Shown piece after piece: positions 25,438 through 32,869 of a DNA stretch of 64,000 nucleotides (positions within the stretch are counted from its first letter, which is position 1; each line of letters opens with the position of its first letter). The notes under the pieces are model-generated. The model did no database searches. It had not been told where the DNA came from and saw only the letters and a list, made by a program, of their open reading frames with translations. The DNA comes from Streptomyces malaysiense (lineage in GTDB: Bacteria > Actinomycetota > Actinomycetes > Streptomycetales > Streptomycetaceae): contig NZ_LBDA02000067.1 in assembly GCF_000980885.2 (NCBI RefSeq), positions 27,955 to 91,954 on the forward strand, given 5' to 3'. A program made the translations under genes and the position numbers.

Positions 25438-26098
25438 GGGTTCCCGTCCGGCGGAGCGCCGGCCACGCGGCCGGACGCCCCGTCACGGGACGCCTCGTAC
25501 GACGGCATGGTCACCCGGCCGCCGGCGCGCCCTCGCGGGAGCCTCGGCGGCCGCCGTGTGCCTGGGTCCGGCCCCGGGGGGTGCGCCGGCCCGGACGGCG
25601 GGGGCGGCCCTGCCGCGGCGGGCGGTGCGGGCCGTGCGAGCCCGGTCGAGGCGAGCCCCGCCGGATCGGTGCCGCTGGTGACGCCGGACGGGCCGAGGGG
25701 TGGGGGACGGTCCACCGGGGCACCGCCGGCTCTCCCCCGGCCGCCACCGGCTCCGGCTCTGAACCCGCGCGGGCGGGCGGCGGTCCCGTACCGGGCACGC
25801 CGGGCCCGCCCTCACCGGCCGGTCACGAGGACGGGTGCGGGCGCGGGCACGGGTGACGGCCGTACGTCCCCCGCGTCCGCCCCCTCGGGCGGGCCCGTGA
25901 CGCCGGACGGGGCCGGCGGTGGCGCCGGAAAGGTCACCGAGGGCTTCCGGAGGTCCGCGGCCGCGGCGGTGCGTTCGGGCCCGGTGACGTCCGGGACGCA
26001 CGCCACCGGGGCGCGCGGCATCGACGGGCCGACCGTGCGGACGTCCGTCCCGTGGAAGTGAACACCGGAGAGAGGGGCTCCTCCTCCGGGTGCGCGGA
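25438..26098. other. GC-rich stretch with no recognisable gene
   Basis: Frames are open on both strands, but none has a familiar protein, a good ribosome site or the usual codon bias. The predicted products are Pro/Ala/Gly/Arg low complexity. The phrase GTGACGCCGGACGGG occurs twice (about 25678 and 25899). A hairpin CGTCCGGC/GCCGGACG at 25445-25477 may end sigN. This may be a decayed gene. Confidence 0.5.
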
Positions 26099-26302
26099 TT
26101 ACTTCAGCGCGAGCCAGGCGACGCCGGCCACGACCACGAGGGCCACGATGACGCCGATGATCACGCCGACGCGCGGACCGGAGGAAGACGCGGCGGCCGC
26201 CTGCTGCTGACGCCCCTGCGGAGCCTCGTCGACGAACGCGCGGAACATCTGAGTGCTGCCGGCAGGGTCGTAATTGCCCTGGGGGCCCTGGGTGTTAGCC
26301 AT
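26099..26302 (-). CDS. Small tail-anchored membrane protein, 67 aa
   Basis: Begins MANTQGPQGNYDPAGSTQMF, a Gln/Ala-rich soluble part, then one C-terminal membrane helix (VGVIIGVIVALVVVAGVAWLA) ending in a Lys. This is a tail-anchored layout with the N-terminus in the cytoplasm. A TAAGGT box lies 8 nt before the ATG at 26302, so the message is nearly leaderless. Conserved type in Streptomyces; function unknown. Divergent from the MarR gene. Confidence 0.75.
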   Translation of the reverse strand: MANTQGPQGNYDPAGSTQMFRAFVDEAPQGRQQQAAAASSSGPRVGVIIGVIVALVVVAGVAWLALK

Positions 26303-26450
26303 GGCCCGAGACCTTAGCGAAGACGGGCCGGGGCACCCAAGTGGGGGGCCACCGGGACAGACGGGGACACCCTTCGCGCACCCACCTGCATATTCACAAC
26401 CGCAACGCGAGGCCTTTACTAAAGCTTTACGAAAGCGACCTTCCAGTTAT

Positions 26451-26482
26451 TTGCCTGTAGCAACCAATACCTTTATGGTTGC
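26451..26482 (+). promoter_or_regulatory. Promoter and probable operator of the marR-MFS operon
   Basis: -35 TTGCCT (26451-26456), 17-bp spacer, -10 TATGGT (26474-26479). A palindrome with perfect 7-bp arms GCAACCA (26460-26466) and TGGTTGC (26476-26482) overlaps spacer and -10. This is a classic layout for an autorepressing MarR protein. The region is strikingly AT-rich for the genome. Confidence 0.7.
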
Positions 26483-26508
26483 CCCAAGCAACGATTACGG
26501 GAGGTGTG

Positions 26509-27003
26509 ATGGCCGAGCATGCGCAGTTTGACGAGCTTGCGCGTCAGCTCAGCGCCGTCGGCGCCGTGAAACGTGACCTCGTACGGGTGCTGCCCCCCGA
26601 GTGTCCCGGGGGTTCGGCCGCCGTGCTGACGCTGCTCGGCCGGCACGGCGACATGCGCATGAGCAAGCTCGCGGAGCTGCTGGCCGTCGATCTGTCGGTG
26701 ACCAGCCGGCACGTCGCGCATGTCGCCGCACGCGGCTGGATCGAGCGGCACCCGGACCCGGCGGACAAGCGCTCGCGCATCCTGCGCCTGACGACCGCGG
26801 GCCAGGAACAGCTGGACGAGCTGTCCCGGCGCACCTCCCAGGTGCTCGCCGAGCGGCTCGGTGACTGGACCGACGACGAGGTCGCCCAGCTCATCCGCCT
26901 GATGACCCGCCTGCGCTCGTCGTTCGGCGACTGCCGGTCCCCCTCGGCCCGGCCGTCCGCCCCCGTAGTCGAAGAGACCACCCGTACACCCGCAAGCACG
27001 TAA
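26509..27003 (+). CDS. MarR-family transcriptional regulator
   Basis: Winged-helix repressor of 164 aa. Core: HGDMRMSKLAELLAVDLSVT followed by SRHVAHVAARGWIERHPDPAD (recognition helix and wing), then KRSRILRLTTAGQEQL, with dimer helices at both ends. ATG at 26509 behind GGGAGGTGTG. The pump gene starts 13 bp after the stop. The operator over its own promoter suggests it represses itself and the pump until a ligand, likely a drug or phenolic compound, releases it. Confidence 0.92.
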   Translation: MAEHAQFDELARQLSAVGAVKRDLVRVLPPECPGGSAAVLTLLGRHGDMRMSKLAELLAVDLSVTSRHVAHVAARGWIERHPDPADKRSRILRLTTAGQEQLDELSRRTSQVLAERLGDWTDDEVAQLIRLMTRLRSSFGDCRSPSARPSAPVVEETTRTPAST

Positions 27004-27016
27004 GAAAAGGAAGCCC

Positions 27017-29581
27017 ATGGCAACGACCACACCAGCCGGTGTGCGGGCTCACGCCAAGCACGGGGGAGGCTCCTCGGCGGGCGACGCCCCGATGACCCAC
27101 CGCCAGATCATGGAGGCGCTCTCCGGCCTGCTGCTGGGCCTGTTCGCCGCCATCCTGTCCTCCACGATCGTCACCAACGCACTGCCGACGATCATCAAGG
27201 ACCTCGGCGGCGGCCAGTCCGCGTACACCTGGGTCGTCACCGCGGCCCTGCTGGCGATGACCGCCTCCGTGCCCCTGTGGGGCAAGCTGGCCGACCTGAT
27301 GAGCAAGAAGGCGCTCGTCCAGATATCCCTGGTCATCTACGTGGCCGGCTCGGTCATCGCCGGTCTCGCGCAGAACCCGGCGATGCTGATCACCGCCCGT
27401 GCCGTCCAGGGTCTCGGCGCCGGCGGTCTGTCCGCCCTGGTGCAGGTCATCCTGGCCGCGATGATCGCCCCGCGCGAGCGCGGCCGGTACTCCGGCTACA
27501 CCGGCGCCACCTTCGCCGTGGCCACCGTCGGCGGCCCGCTGCTCGGCGGTGTCATCACCGACACCAGCTGGCTCGGCTGGCGCTACTGCCTGTTCGTCGG
27601 CATCCCCTTCGCGCTGATCGCGCTGGTCGTCCTCCAGAAGACCCTGCACCTGCCGCTCATCAAGCGCCAGGTCAAGGTCGACTGGCTCGGCGCCTTCTTC
27701 ATCACCGCGGCCGCCTCGCTGCTGCTGATCTGGGTGACCTTCGCCAACGACAAGTACGACTGGCTGTCCTGGCAGACGTACGTGATGGTGGGCGGCACGA
27801 TCCTGCTCGCGCTCGCCTTCGTCCTCACCGAGACCAGGGCGTCCGAGCCGATCATCCCGCTGCGCCTGTTCCGCAACCGCACGATCACGCTGGCCTCGCT
27901 GGCCTCGCTGTTCGTCGGTGTCGGCATGTACTCGGGCACCGTCTTCTTCTCGCAGTACTTCCAGCTGGCGCGGGACAAGTCCCCCACCATGTCCGGTGTG
28001 ATGACCATCCCGATGATCGGTGGTCTGTTCATCTCCTCCATGGTCTCCGGGCGGATCATCTCCAGCACCGGACGCTGGAAGAACTGGCTGGTCGCCGGCG
28101 GTCTGTTCCTCACCGCGGGCCTCTCCCTGCTCAGCCTGATGCGCTACGACACCCCCTACTGGCAGCTGTCCATCTACATGGCGCTCCTGGGCATCGGCGT
28201 CGGCATGATGATGCAGAACCTGGTGCTCTCCACGCAGAACCAGGTCGCCCCGAACGACCTGGGCGCCGCCTCCTCCACGGTGAGCTTCTTCCGCTCCCTC
28301 GGCGGTGCGGTCGGCGTCGGCGTGCTCGGCTCGATCATGTCGGACCGGATCAGCCACTACGCCAGGAACAGCATCGGCGAGCTCGGCATCAAGGAGCGGA
28401 TGGCCGCGGCCAAGGCCGTGGGCGGCGGCGAGCTGCCCGACATGAACAGCCTGCCCCTGCCGATCCGGCATTGGCTGGAAAGCGCCTACGGGCACGGCAT
28501 CGCCGACGTCTTCCTCTACGCGGCACCCTGCGCCCTGGTCGCCTTCGTCGTGGTGATGTTCATCAAGGAGGTCCCGCTGCGGACGACCGGCGCGCTGGCC
28601 CAGGCCGCGCAGGAGACGGCGGGGGCCGTGGAGAACACCCTGGAGAGCACTGTGGAGAACGCCATGCGGAACGTGCCGGACGAGCCCTTCGAAGAGAGGG
28701 CGCCCAGCCTGACCGCGCCCGCTCCGGTGGTCGGCGCCGCCGAGGCACTGGCCACCGCGACCGCCGGCGCGGCCCCGATGACGGCCGTGGCGACCATCGC
28801 CGAGCCCGGTGCGGGCGGCGACGGCACCCCGGTGCACGGCTTCGTCCGCGGCGCCGAGAGCGCCCCGGTCCCGCAGGCCGCGGTCACCCTGATCTCGCTG
28901 GCCGGCCGCCAGCTGGGCCGTTCCGTCGCCCAGGCCGACGGCTCCTACGCGCTGGCCGCCCCCGGCACCGGCAGCTACGTCCTGATCGCCTCCGCCGACG
29001 GCTACCAGCCGCAGGCCTCCACCGTCGTGGTGGGCGGGGAACCGCTGTCGTACGACATCCTGCTCAGCGGCACCAGCGGGCTGACCGGTGTGGTGCGGGC
29101 GAGCGGGAGCGCGCTGCCGGTCAGGGACGCCATGGTGATCGTCACCGATGTGCGCGGTGACCTGCTGGCCACCGCCGCCACCGGGGAGCAGGGCGAGTTC
29201 GCCTTCACCGACCTGGTGCCCGGACCGGTGACCGTCGCCGTCAACGCGGGCGGCTTCCGGCCCCGCGCCCTGCCCGTCGAGGTGGCCGCCACCGGTGTCA
29301 CCCGGGCCGACGTCGAGCTGGACGCCGGCGCCCGCCTCCAGGGTGCCGTCAAGGCCCCGCACGGACCGCTGGCCGACGCCCGGGTGACCCTGGTCGACCA
29401 GGCCGGCAACGTGGTCGGCAACGCCACCACCGGTGCGGACGGCGCGTACGCCTTCACCGACCTGGACAGCGGCGAGTACACCGTCATCGCGACCGGCTAC
29501 CCGCCGGTGGCCACCGCGCTGACCGTCACCGGCACCGGTGCCGACGGTCACGACATCGAGCTCGCCCACCCCGGCGAGTAG
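27017..29581 (+). CDS. DHA2-type MFS efflux pump fused to three carboxypeptidase-regulatory-like domains
   Basis: 854 aa, against about 500 for a normal EmrB/QacA pump. Residues 25-530 are a 14-helix MFS transporter with motif A-like GKLADLMSKKAL, motif C-like FAVATVGGPLLGG and QNLVLSTQNQVAPND. A linker rich in Ala/Glu follows (about 530-610). Three beta-sandwich repeats, each about 80 residues, come next: VHGFVRGAESAPVPQAAVTL with QADGSYAL; LTGVVRASGSALPVRDAMV with GEQGEFAFTDL; LQGAVKAPHGPLADARVTL with GADGAYAFTDL. These are the CarboxypepD_reg/transthyretin-like type. With 14 helices both ends are cytoplasmic, which is odd for this domain. The following YceI gene carries the same domain. 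Confidence 0.9.
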   Translation: MATTTPAGVRAHAKHGGGSSAGDAPMTHRQIMEALSGLLLGLFAAILSSTIVTNALPTIIKDLGGGQSAYTWVVTAALLAMTASVPLWGKLADLMSKKALVQISLVIYVAGSVIAGLAQNPAMLITARAVQGLGAGGLSALVQVILAAMIAPRERGRYSGYTGATFAVATVGGPLLGGVITDTSWLGWRYCLFVGIPFALIALVVLQKTLHLPLIKRQVKVDWLGAFFITAAASLLLIWVTFANDKYDWLSWQTYVMVGGTILLALAFVLTETRASEPIIPLRLFRNRTITLASLASLFVGVGMYSGTVFFSQYFQLARDKSPTMSGVMTIPMIGGLFISSMVSGRIISSTGRWKNWLVAGGLFLTAGLSLLSLMRYDTPYWQLSIYMALLGIGVGMMMQNLVLSTQNQVAPNDLGAASSTVSFFRSLGGAVGVGVLGSIMSDRISHYARNSIGELGIKERMAAAKAVGGGELPDMNSLPLPIRHWLESAYGHGIADVFLYAAPCALVAFVVVMFIKEVPLRTTGALAQAAQETAGAVENTLESTVENAMRNVPDEPFEERAPSLTAPAPVVGAAEALATATAGAAPMTAVATIAEPGAGGDGTPVHGFVRGAESAPVPQAAVTLISLAGRQLGRSVAQADGSYALAAPGTGSYVLIASADGYQPQASTVVVGGEPLSYDILLSGTSGLTGVVRASGSALPVRDAMVIVTDVRGDLLATAATGEQGEFAFTDLVPGPVTVAVNAGGFRPRALPVEVAATGVTRADVELDAGARLQGAVKAPHGPLADARVTLVDQAGNVVGNATTGADGAYAFTDLDSGEYTVIATGYPPVATALTVTGTGADGHDIELAHPGE

Positions 29582-29587
29582 TTCCAC

Positions 29588-29640
29588 CCGGCCCGTGGCA
29601 GGGCACGCTCCGAGCGGAGCCGTCCGGCGCCACGGGCCGG
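29588..29640 (+). terminator. Hairpin between the MFS fusion and YceI genes
   Basis: CCGGCCCGTGG / CCACGGGCCGG, perfect 11-bp stem with a 31-nt loop that itself holds GCTCC-GAGC-GGAGC, followed by ATTCTTA. It could end or attenuate transcription from the pump operon into the YceI gene. Confidence 0.7.
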
Positions 29641-29683
29641 ATTCTTACGACCGATTCGCATGGCCTTGCAGGGAGAGAACGGG

Positions 29684-30505
29684 ATGGGACTGACCGCGAA
29701 GATCCGTACGCGGGACGGGTGGGCCGTGTCGCACGCGGTCGTCACGGTGACCGACATGACCGGTACGCAGGTGCTGCGGGCCGAGGCGGACCCCGAGGGG
29801 GCCGTACGGGACAGCACCGAACTGGCCCCGGGGGCGTACACCGTGATCGTGACCGCCGTCGGGTACGCGCCGGCCGCGTCCAGCGCGATCGTCACCGCGA
29901 GCGGCCGCGCCGAGGTCGGCGCCGTGACCCTGGCCCGGCAGGGCGGCGCCGAGCTGCCCCCGCCCGGCCCCTGGACCATCGACCCGGCGCACTCCTCGGT
30001 CGCCGCGGTCGCCCAGCACCTGGGGATCTCCAGCGTGCACGGCCGGTTCACGGAGTTCGGCGGCACCATCGAGATCGCGCCGGACGACGTCGCCAAGTCC
30101 CGGGTGGAGGCGGTGATCAAGGCCGGGTCCATCGACACCGGCAACGGCATGCGCGACACGCATCTGCGCTCCGGTGACTTCCTCGACATCGAGAACCACC
30201 CGGAGATCAGCTACCGCTCCACCGGGCTGACCCAGGCGGGCCCGGACCGCTGGACCGTGCGCGGCGAGCTGGCCCTGCACGGCGTGGTCCGCCAGGTCGA
30301 CCTGGACCTCGCCTACCTCGGCACCGGCGCCGACCCGTGGGGCGGCACCCGTGCCGCCTTCCGGGCCACGGCGGAGCTGCACCGCGAGGACTTCGCGATG
30401 AACTACAACCAGGTCCTCCAGGCCGGTATCGCCGCGATCGGCACCACGCTCAAGGTCCAGCTGGACATCCAGGCGGTGCAGGGGGACAGCCTGCCGACCG
30501 CCTGA
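29684..30505 (+). CDS. YceI-family protein with N-terminal carboxypeptidase-regulatory-like domain
   Basis: 273 aa. Residues 1-85 form the same beta-sandwich as in the upstream pump (GWAVSHAVVTVTDMTGTQVL, GAYTVIVTAVGYAPAASSA). Residues about 95-270 are the YceI lipocalin-like barrel: WTIDPAHSSVAAVAQHLGIS, VHGRFTEFGGTIEI, GSIDTGNGMRDTHLRSGDFL, ITYRS-like EISYRST and an HGVVRQVDLDL strand. YceI proteins bind isoprenoid or lipid-like ligands and are often secreted, but no signal peptide is seen here. ATG at 29684 behind GGGAGAG. Shared domain with the pump suggests they meet in the cytoplasm or at the membrane and handle one hydrophobic compound. Confidence 0.85.
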   Translation: MGLTAKIRTRDGWAVSHAVVTVTDMTGTQVLRAEADPEGAVRDSTELAPGAYTVIVTAVGYAPAASSAIVTASGRAEVGAVTLARQGGAELPPPGPWTIDPAHSSVAAVAQHLGISSVHGRFTEFGGTIEIAPDDVAKSRVEAVIKAGSIDTGNGMRDTHLRSGDFLDIENHPEISYRSTGLTQAGPDRWTVRGELALHGVVRQVDLDLAYLGTGADPWGGTRAAFRATAELHREDFAMNYNQVLQAGIAAIGTTLKVQLDIQAVQGDSLPTA

Positions 30506-30518
30506 GCCGCGGCACGGA

Positions 30519-30553
30519 GGAGCCCGCCGACCGGACGCCGGCCGGCGGGCTCC
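30519..30553 (+). terminator. Terminator after the YceI gene
   Basis: GGAGCCCGCCG / CGGCGGGCTCC, 11-bp stem with an inner CCGG/CCGG pair. Lies between convergent genes. Confidence 0.8.
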
Positions 30554-30566
30554 CGCGATGAACCGC

Positions 30567-31307
30567 TCAGTTGTCCGTCGCGCCCACGATGCGCCGGGCC
30601 AGGTCGCGGAGCTTGACGTTCTCCCGCTGGGAGGCGCGCACCAGGCTCTCGAAGGCGGCCTGGGCGTCGATGTCCAGACGCTCCATCAGGATGCCGGTGG
30701 CCTGTCCGATCAGGTCCCGGGTGTGCATGGCCGCGGTCAACTGCTCGCGAACGGTCACGGAGTTGAGGGCGAGGCTCACCTGTGCGGTGAACAGCCGGCC
30801 GAGCCGGGCCGCCGTCTCGTCGAAGGCGCCGGGCTCCCGGGAGTAGGCGGTCAGCACCGTCAGCCGGCGCCGGTCGGCGCGCAGCCGCATCGACAGCACC
30901 GAGCGCAGCCCCTGCCGCTCGCCGGCCGCGCCGCCGCTGTCCGCCACCCGGACCACGGGCGCGTCCCACAGCCGCTCCCAGTGCGGCAGGTCGGGGGTGC
31001 CGGCCGCGCGCACGATGTCATCGCTCCAGGCGACCGTGCGCAGGCTCTCGCCGCGCTCGATCTCGCAGACCCCGGCGTGCTCGGCGCCGGGCAGCAGATG
31101 CACCGCGAGCCGGACCGCCGCGTCGAGCGCGGCGCCGGGGGAGGCGCTCTCGTGCAGCTCGCGGGCGGCCGCCGTCAGGGCCTCGGCCACGTCGAGAGCG
31201 CCGGGCGAACGGGTCGCCTCGACGACGTCGTACACGGAAAGGTCGTACGAGGAAGAGTCGGGCACGGAAAAGTCGGACGCGGCCACCACGAACCTCTCGG
31301 ATGACAT
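30567..31307 (-). CDS. GAF and ANTAR domain protein (RNA-binding antiterminator type)
   Basis: 246 aa. An N-terminal GAF-like sensor (about 45-175) is followed by an ANTAR domain at the C-terminus: REQLTAAMHTRDLIGQATG and MERLDIDAQAAFESLVRASQ. ANTAR domains bind paired hairpins in mRNA leaders and prevent termination. The ligand and target RNA are unknown. The frame extends to an ATG at 31388, but those 27 codons have poor codon bias and MSSERF at 31307 was preferred; neither start has an ideal ribosome site. Confidence 0.85.
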   Translation of the reverse strand: MSSERFVVAASDFSVPDSSSYDLSVYDVVEATRSPGALDVAEALTAAARELHESASPGAALDAAVRLAVHLLPGAEHAGVCEIERGESLRTVAWSDDIVRAAGTPDLPHWERLWDAPVVRVADSGGAAGERQGLRSVLSMRLRADRRRLTVLTAYSREPGAFDETAARLGRLFTAQVSLALNSVTVREQLTAAMHTRDLIGQATGILMERLDIDAQAAFESLVRASQRENVKLRDLARRIVGATDN

Positions 31308-31439
31308 GACCGTACGGCCATGCGCAGGAGAGCTCCGCAGCACATTCCCGACTGCGAGCACAGGACAGAAGAACTTTAGCTGCTCCATTGCGGTGAAGTG
31401 ACCTTCCTCCGGTGCGGCCCGCGGCGCCCGGCGGCGTTC

Positions 31440-31445
31440 TAGGCT
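31440..31445 (+). promoter_or_regulatory. -10 box of the PPOX gene
   Basis: TAGGCT, then GCGGTC, then ATG at 31452. Leaderless spacing identical to purD and the 98-aa protein gene. Confidence 0.5.
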
Positions 31446-31451
31446 GCGGTC

Positions 31452-31922
31452 ATGGCACCGAACATCGCGACGAACACCCGCGTCTCCCTGGACGAGCTGC
31501 TGGACTTCGTACGACCCCGCCACCGGGCGCTGCTGATCACCCGCCGCGCCGACGGTTCCCCGCAGGCGTCCCCGCTGACCTGCGGGGTGGACGACTCGGG
31601 CCGGATCGTGGTCTCGACCTACCCGGAGCGGGCCAAGACCCGCAACGCCAAGCGGGATGCGCGGGTGAGCCTGCTCGTGCTCAGCGACGACTGGAACGGC
31701 CCCTGGGTGCAGGTCGACGGCACCGCCGAGGTCGTCGACAGCCCCGACTCGGTGGAGCCGCTGGTCGAGTACTACCGCAACATCGCCGGTGAGCACCACG
31801 ACTGGGACGAGTACCGGGCGGCCATGCGCAAGCAGGGCAAGTCGATCATCCGGGTGACGCCCGAACGGTGGGGGCCGGTGGCGACCGGGGGCTTCCCGGC
31901 GCGGCTGGCCGGCGGGGAGTGA
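31452..31922 (+). CDS. PPOX-class F420-dependent oxidoreductase
   Basis: Split-barrel flavin/F420-binding protein of 156 aa. Typical run: FVRPRHRALLITRRADGSPQ, SPLTCGVDDSGRIVVSTYPE, AKTRNAKRDARVSLLVLSDD and WVQVDGTAEVVD. The conserved P-x-T/S and K-x-R-N positions bind the deazaflavin phosphate in this family. The C-terminus has IIRVTPERWG. Cytoplasmic; substrate unknown. Convergent with the TetR gene, 15 bp between stops. Confidence 0.88.
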   Translation: MAPNIATNTRVSLDELLDFVRPRHRALLITRRADGSPQASPLTCGVDDSGRIVVSTYPERAKTRNAKRDARVSLLVLSDDWNGPWVQVDGTAEVVDSPDSVEPLVEYYRNIAGEHHDWDEYRAAMRKQGKSIIRVTPERWGPVATGGFPARLAGGE

Positions 31923-31937
31923 CGGACCCGAGAGGGT

Positions 31938-32693
31938 TCAGCCCCGCTCGACCATCGCCTCGATGCCCGCGATCAGCAGGTCCAGGGCGAAGGTGAAGTC
32001 ACGGTCCATCAGCTCGGCGACCGTGCTCCCGCCGCGGGCCTCCATGATCTGCCTGGACTCCTGGACGAAGTCCGCGGTGTGCGGGTCCTCGCGGACCGAG
32101 TTCCTGGCCTGCTGGTAGTAGTCGTCCGGGGTCAGCCCCGAGTCCGCGATCCGGCACATGAACTGGGACTCGACCGTGCCGAAGCCGTACACGAACTGGA
32201 AGACGGCCGAGATCGCGCCCATCACCCGGTGCGCGGGCAGTCCGGAGCGGCCGAGGGTGCGCCGCACGCTGCGGGAGAAGTCCAGCGAGTGGGGGCCGAT
32301 GTTCAGGTACTGGCCGGCCAGCCGGGACAACCAGGGGTGGCGCACCAGCAGGCCCCGGTACTCGGCGGCCAGCGCCCGCAGCCGCTCCCGCCAGTCAGCC
32401 GCGTCGTCCTCGCCGGGCAGACGCAGTTCGCCGTAGGCCGCGTCCAGGGCGAGTTCGAGCAGGTCGTCCTTGGTGTCGACGTACCAGTACAGGGACATCG
32501 CGGTGACGTTCAGCTCGCCGGCGAGGCGGCGCATGGAGAACTTCGCTAGGCCCTCGGCGTCCAGGAGGCGCACGGACGCCGCGGTGATCCGCTGCCGGTC
32601 GAGGCCGGAGGGCTGCCCGCCGCGTCCGCCGCGCCGGGGCTCCTCCTGAAGCCACACACTGTCCCGCGCCGTCCGCCCCGCCGTCTTCGTCAC
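31938..32693 (-). CDS. TetR-family regulator with tetracycline-repressor-like C-terminal domain
   Basis: 251 aa. HTH in residues about 35-80: LDRQRITAASVRLLDAEGLA, FSMRRLAGELNVTAMSLYWY, VDTKDDLLELALD. The C-terminal part (SGLTPDDYYQQARN, FTFALDLLIAGIEAMVE) matches the TetR_C_1 ligand domain. The start chosen is GTG 32693, behind GGAGGAAGG; the open frame runs on to 32741. No operator identified in the neighbourhood. It may control the PPOX gene or a more distant gene. Confidence 0.85.
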   Translation of the reverse strand: MTKTAGRTARDSVWLQEEPRRGGRGGQPSGLDRQRITAASVRLLDAEGLAKFSMRRLAGELNVTAMSLYWYVDTKDDLLELALDAAYGELRLPGEDDAADWRERLRALAAEYRGLLVRHPWLSRLAGQYLNIGPHSLDFSRSVRRTLGRSGLPAHRVMGAISAVFQFVYGFGTVESQFMCRIADSGLTPDDYYQQARNSVREDPHTADFVQESRQIMEARGGSTVAELMDRDFTFALDLLIAGIEAMVERG

Positions 32694-32869
32694 CGGCGCA
32701 CCTTCCTCCGTCCCCGGCCAGTCAGAGCCCGTCGAGGCCACGGCCCGGGTGGCCAGGGGCCGGCCGGCGCGGGGGCGCGGGCCCGCGTCCCTGAGCCGTT
32801 ACCCACATCCCCCGGCTCTTAGGCGCGGACCCGCTCCGCCGTTTCCTCTCGGTTTCCGCTGCGTCCCCC

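Noticed and set aside
25507..26061. 184-codon plus-strand frame after sigN
   Set aside because: No ribosome site, low-complexity Pro/Gly/Arg product and no recognisable motif.
26891..29587. 898-codon reverse-strand frame opposite the MFS fusion
   Set aside because: His/Asp/Gly/Gln-rich antisense shadow; the plus strand encodes a clear transporter.
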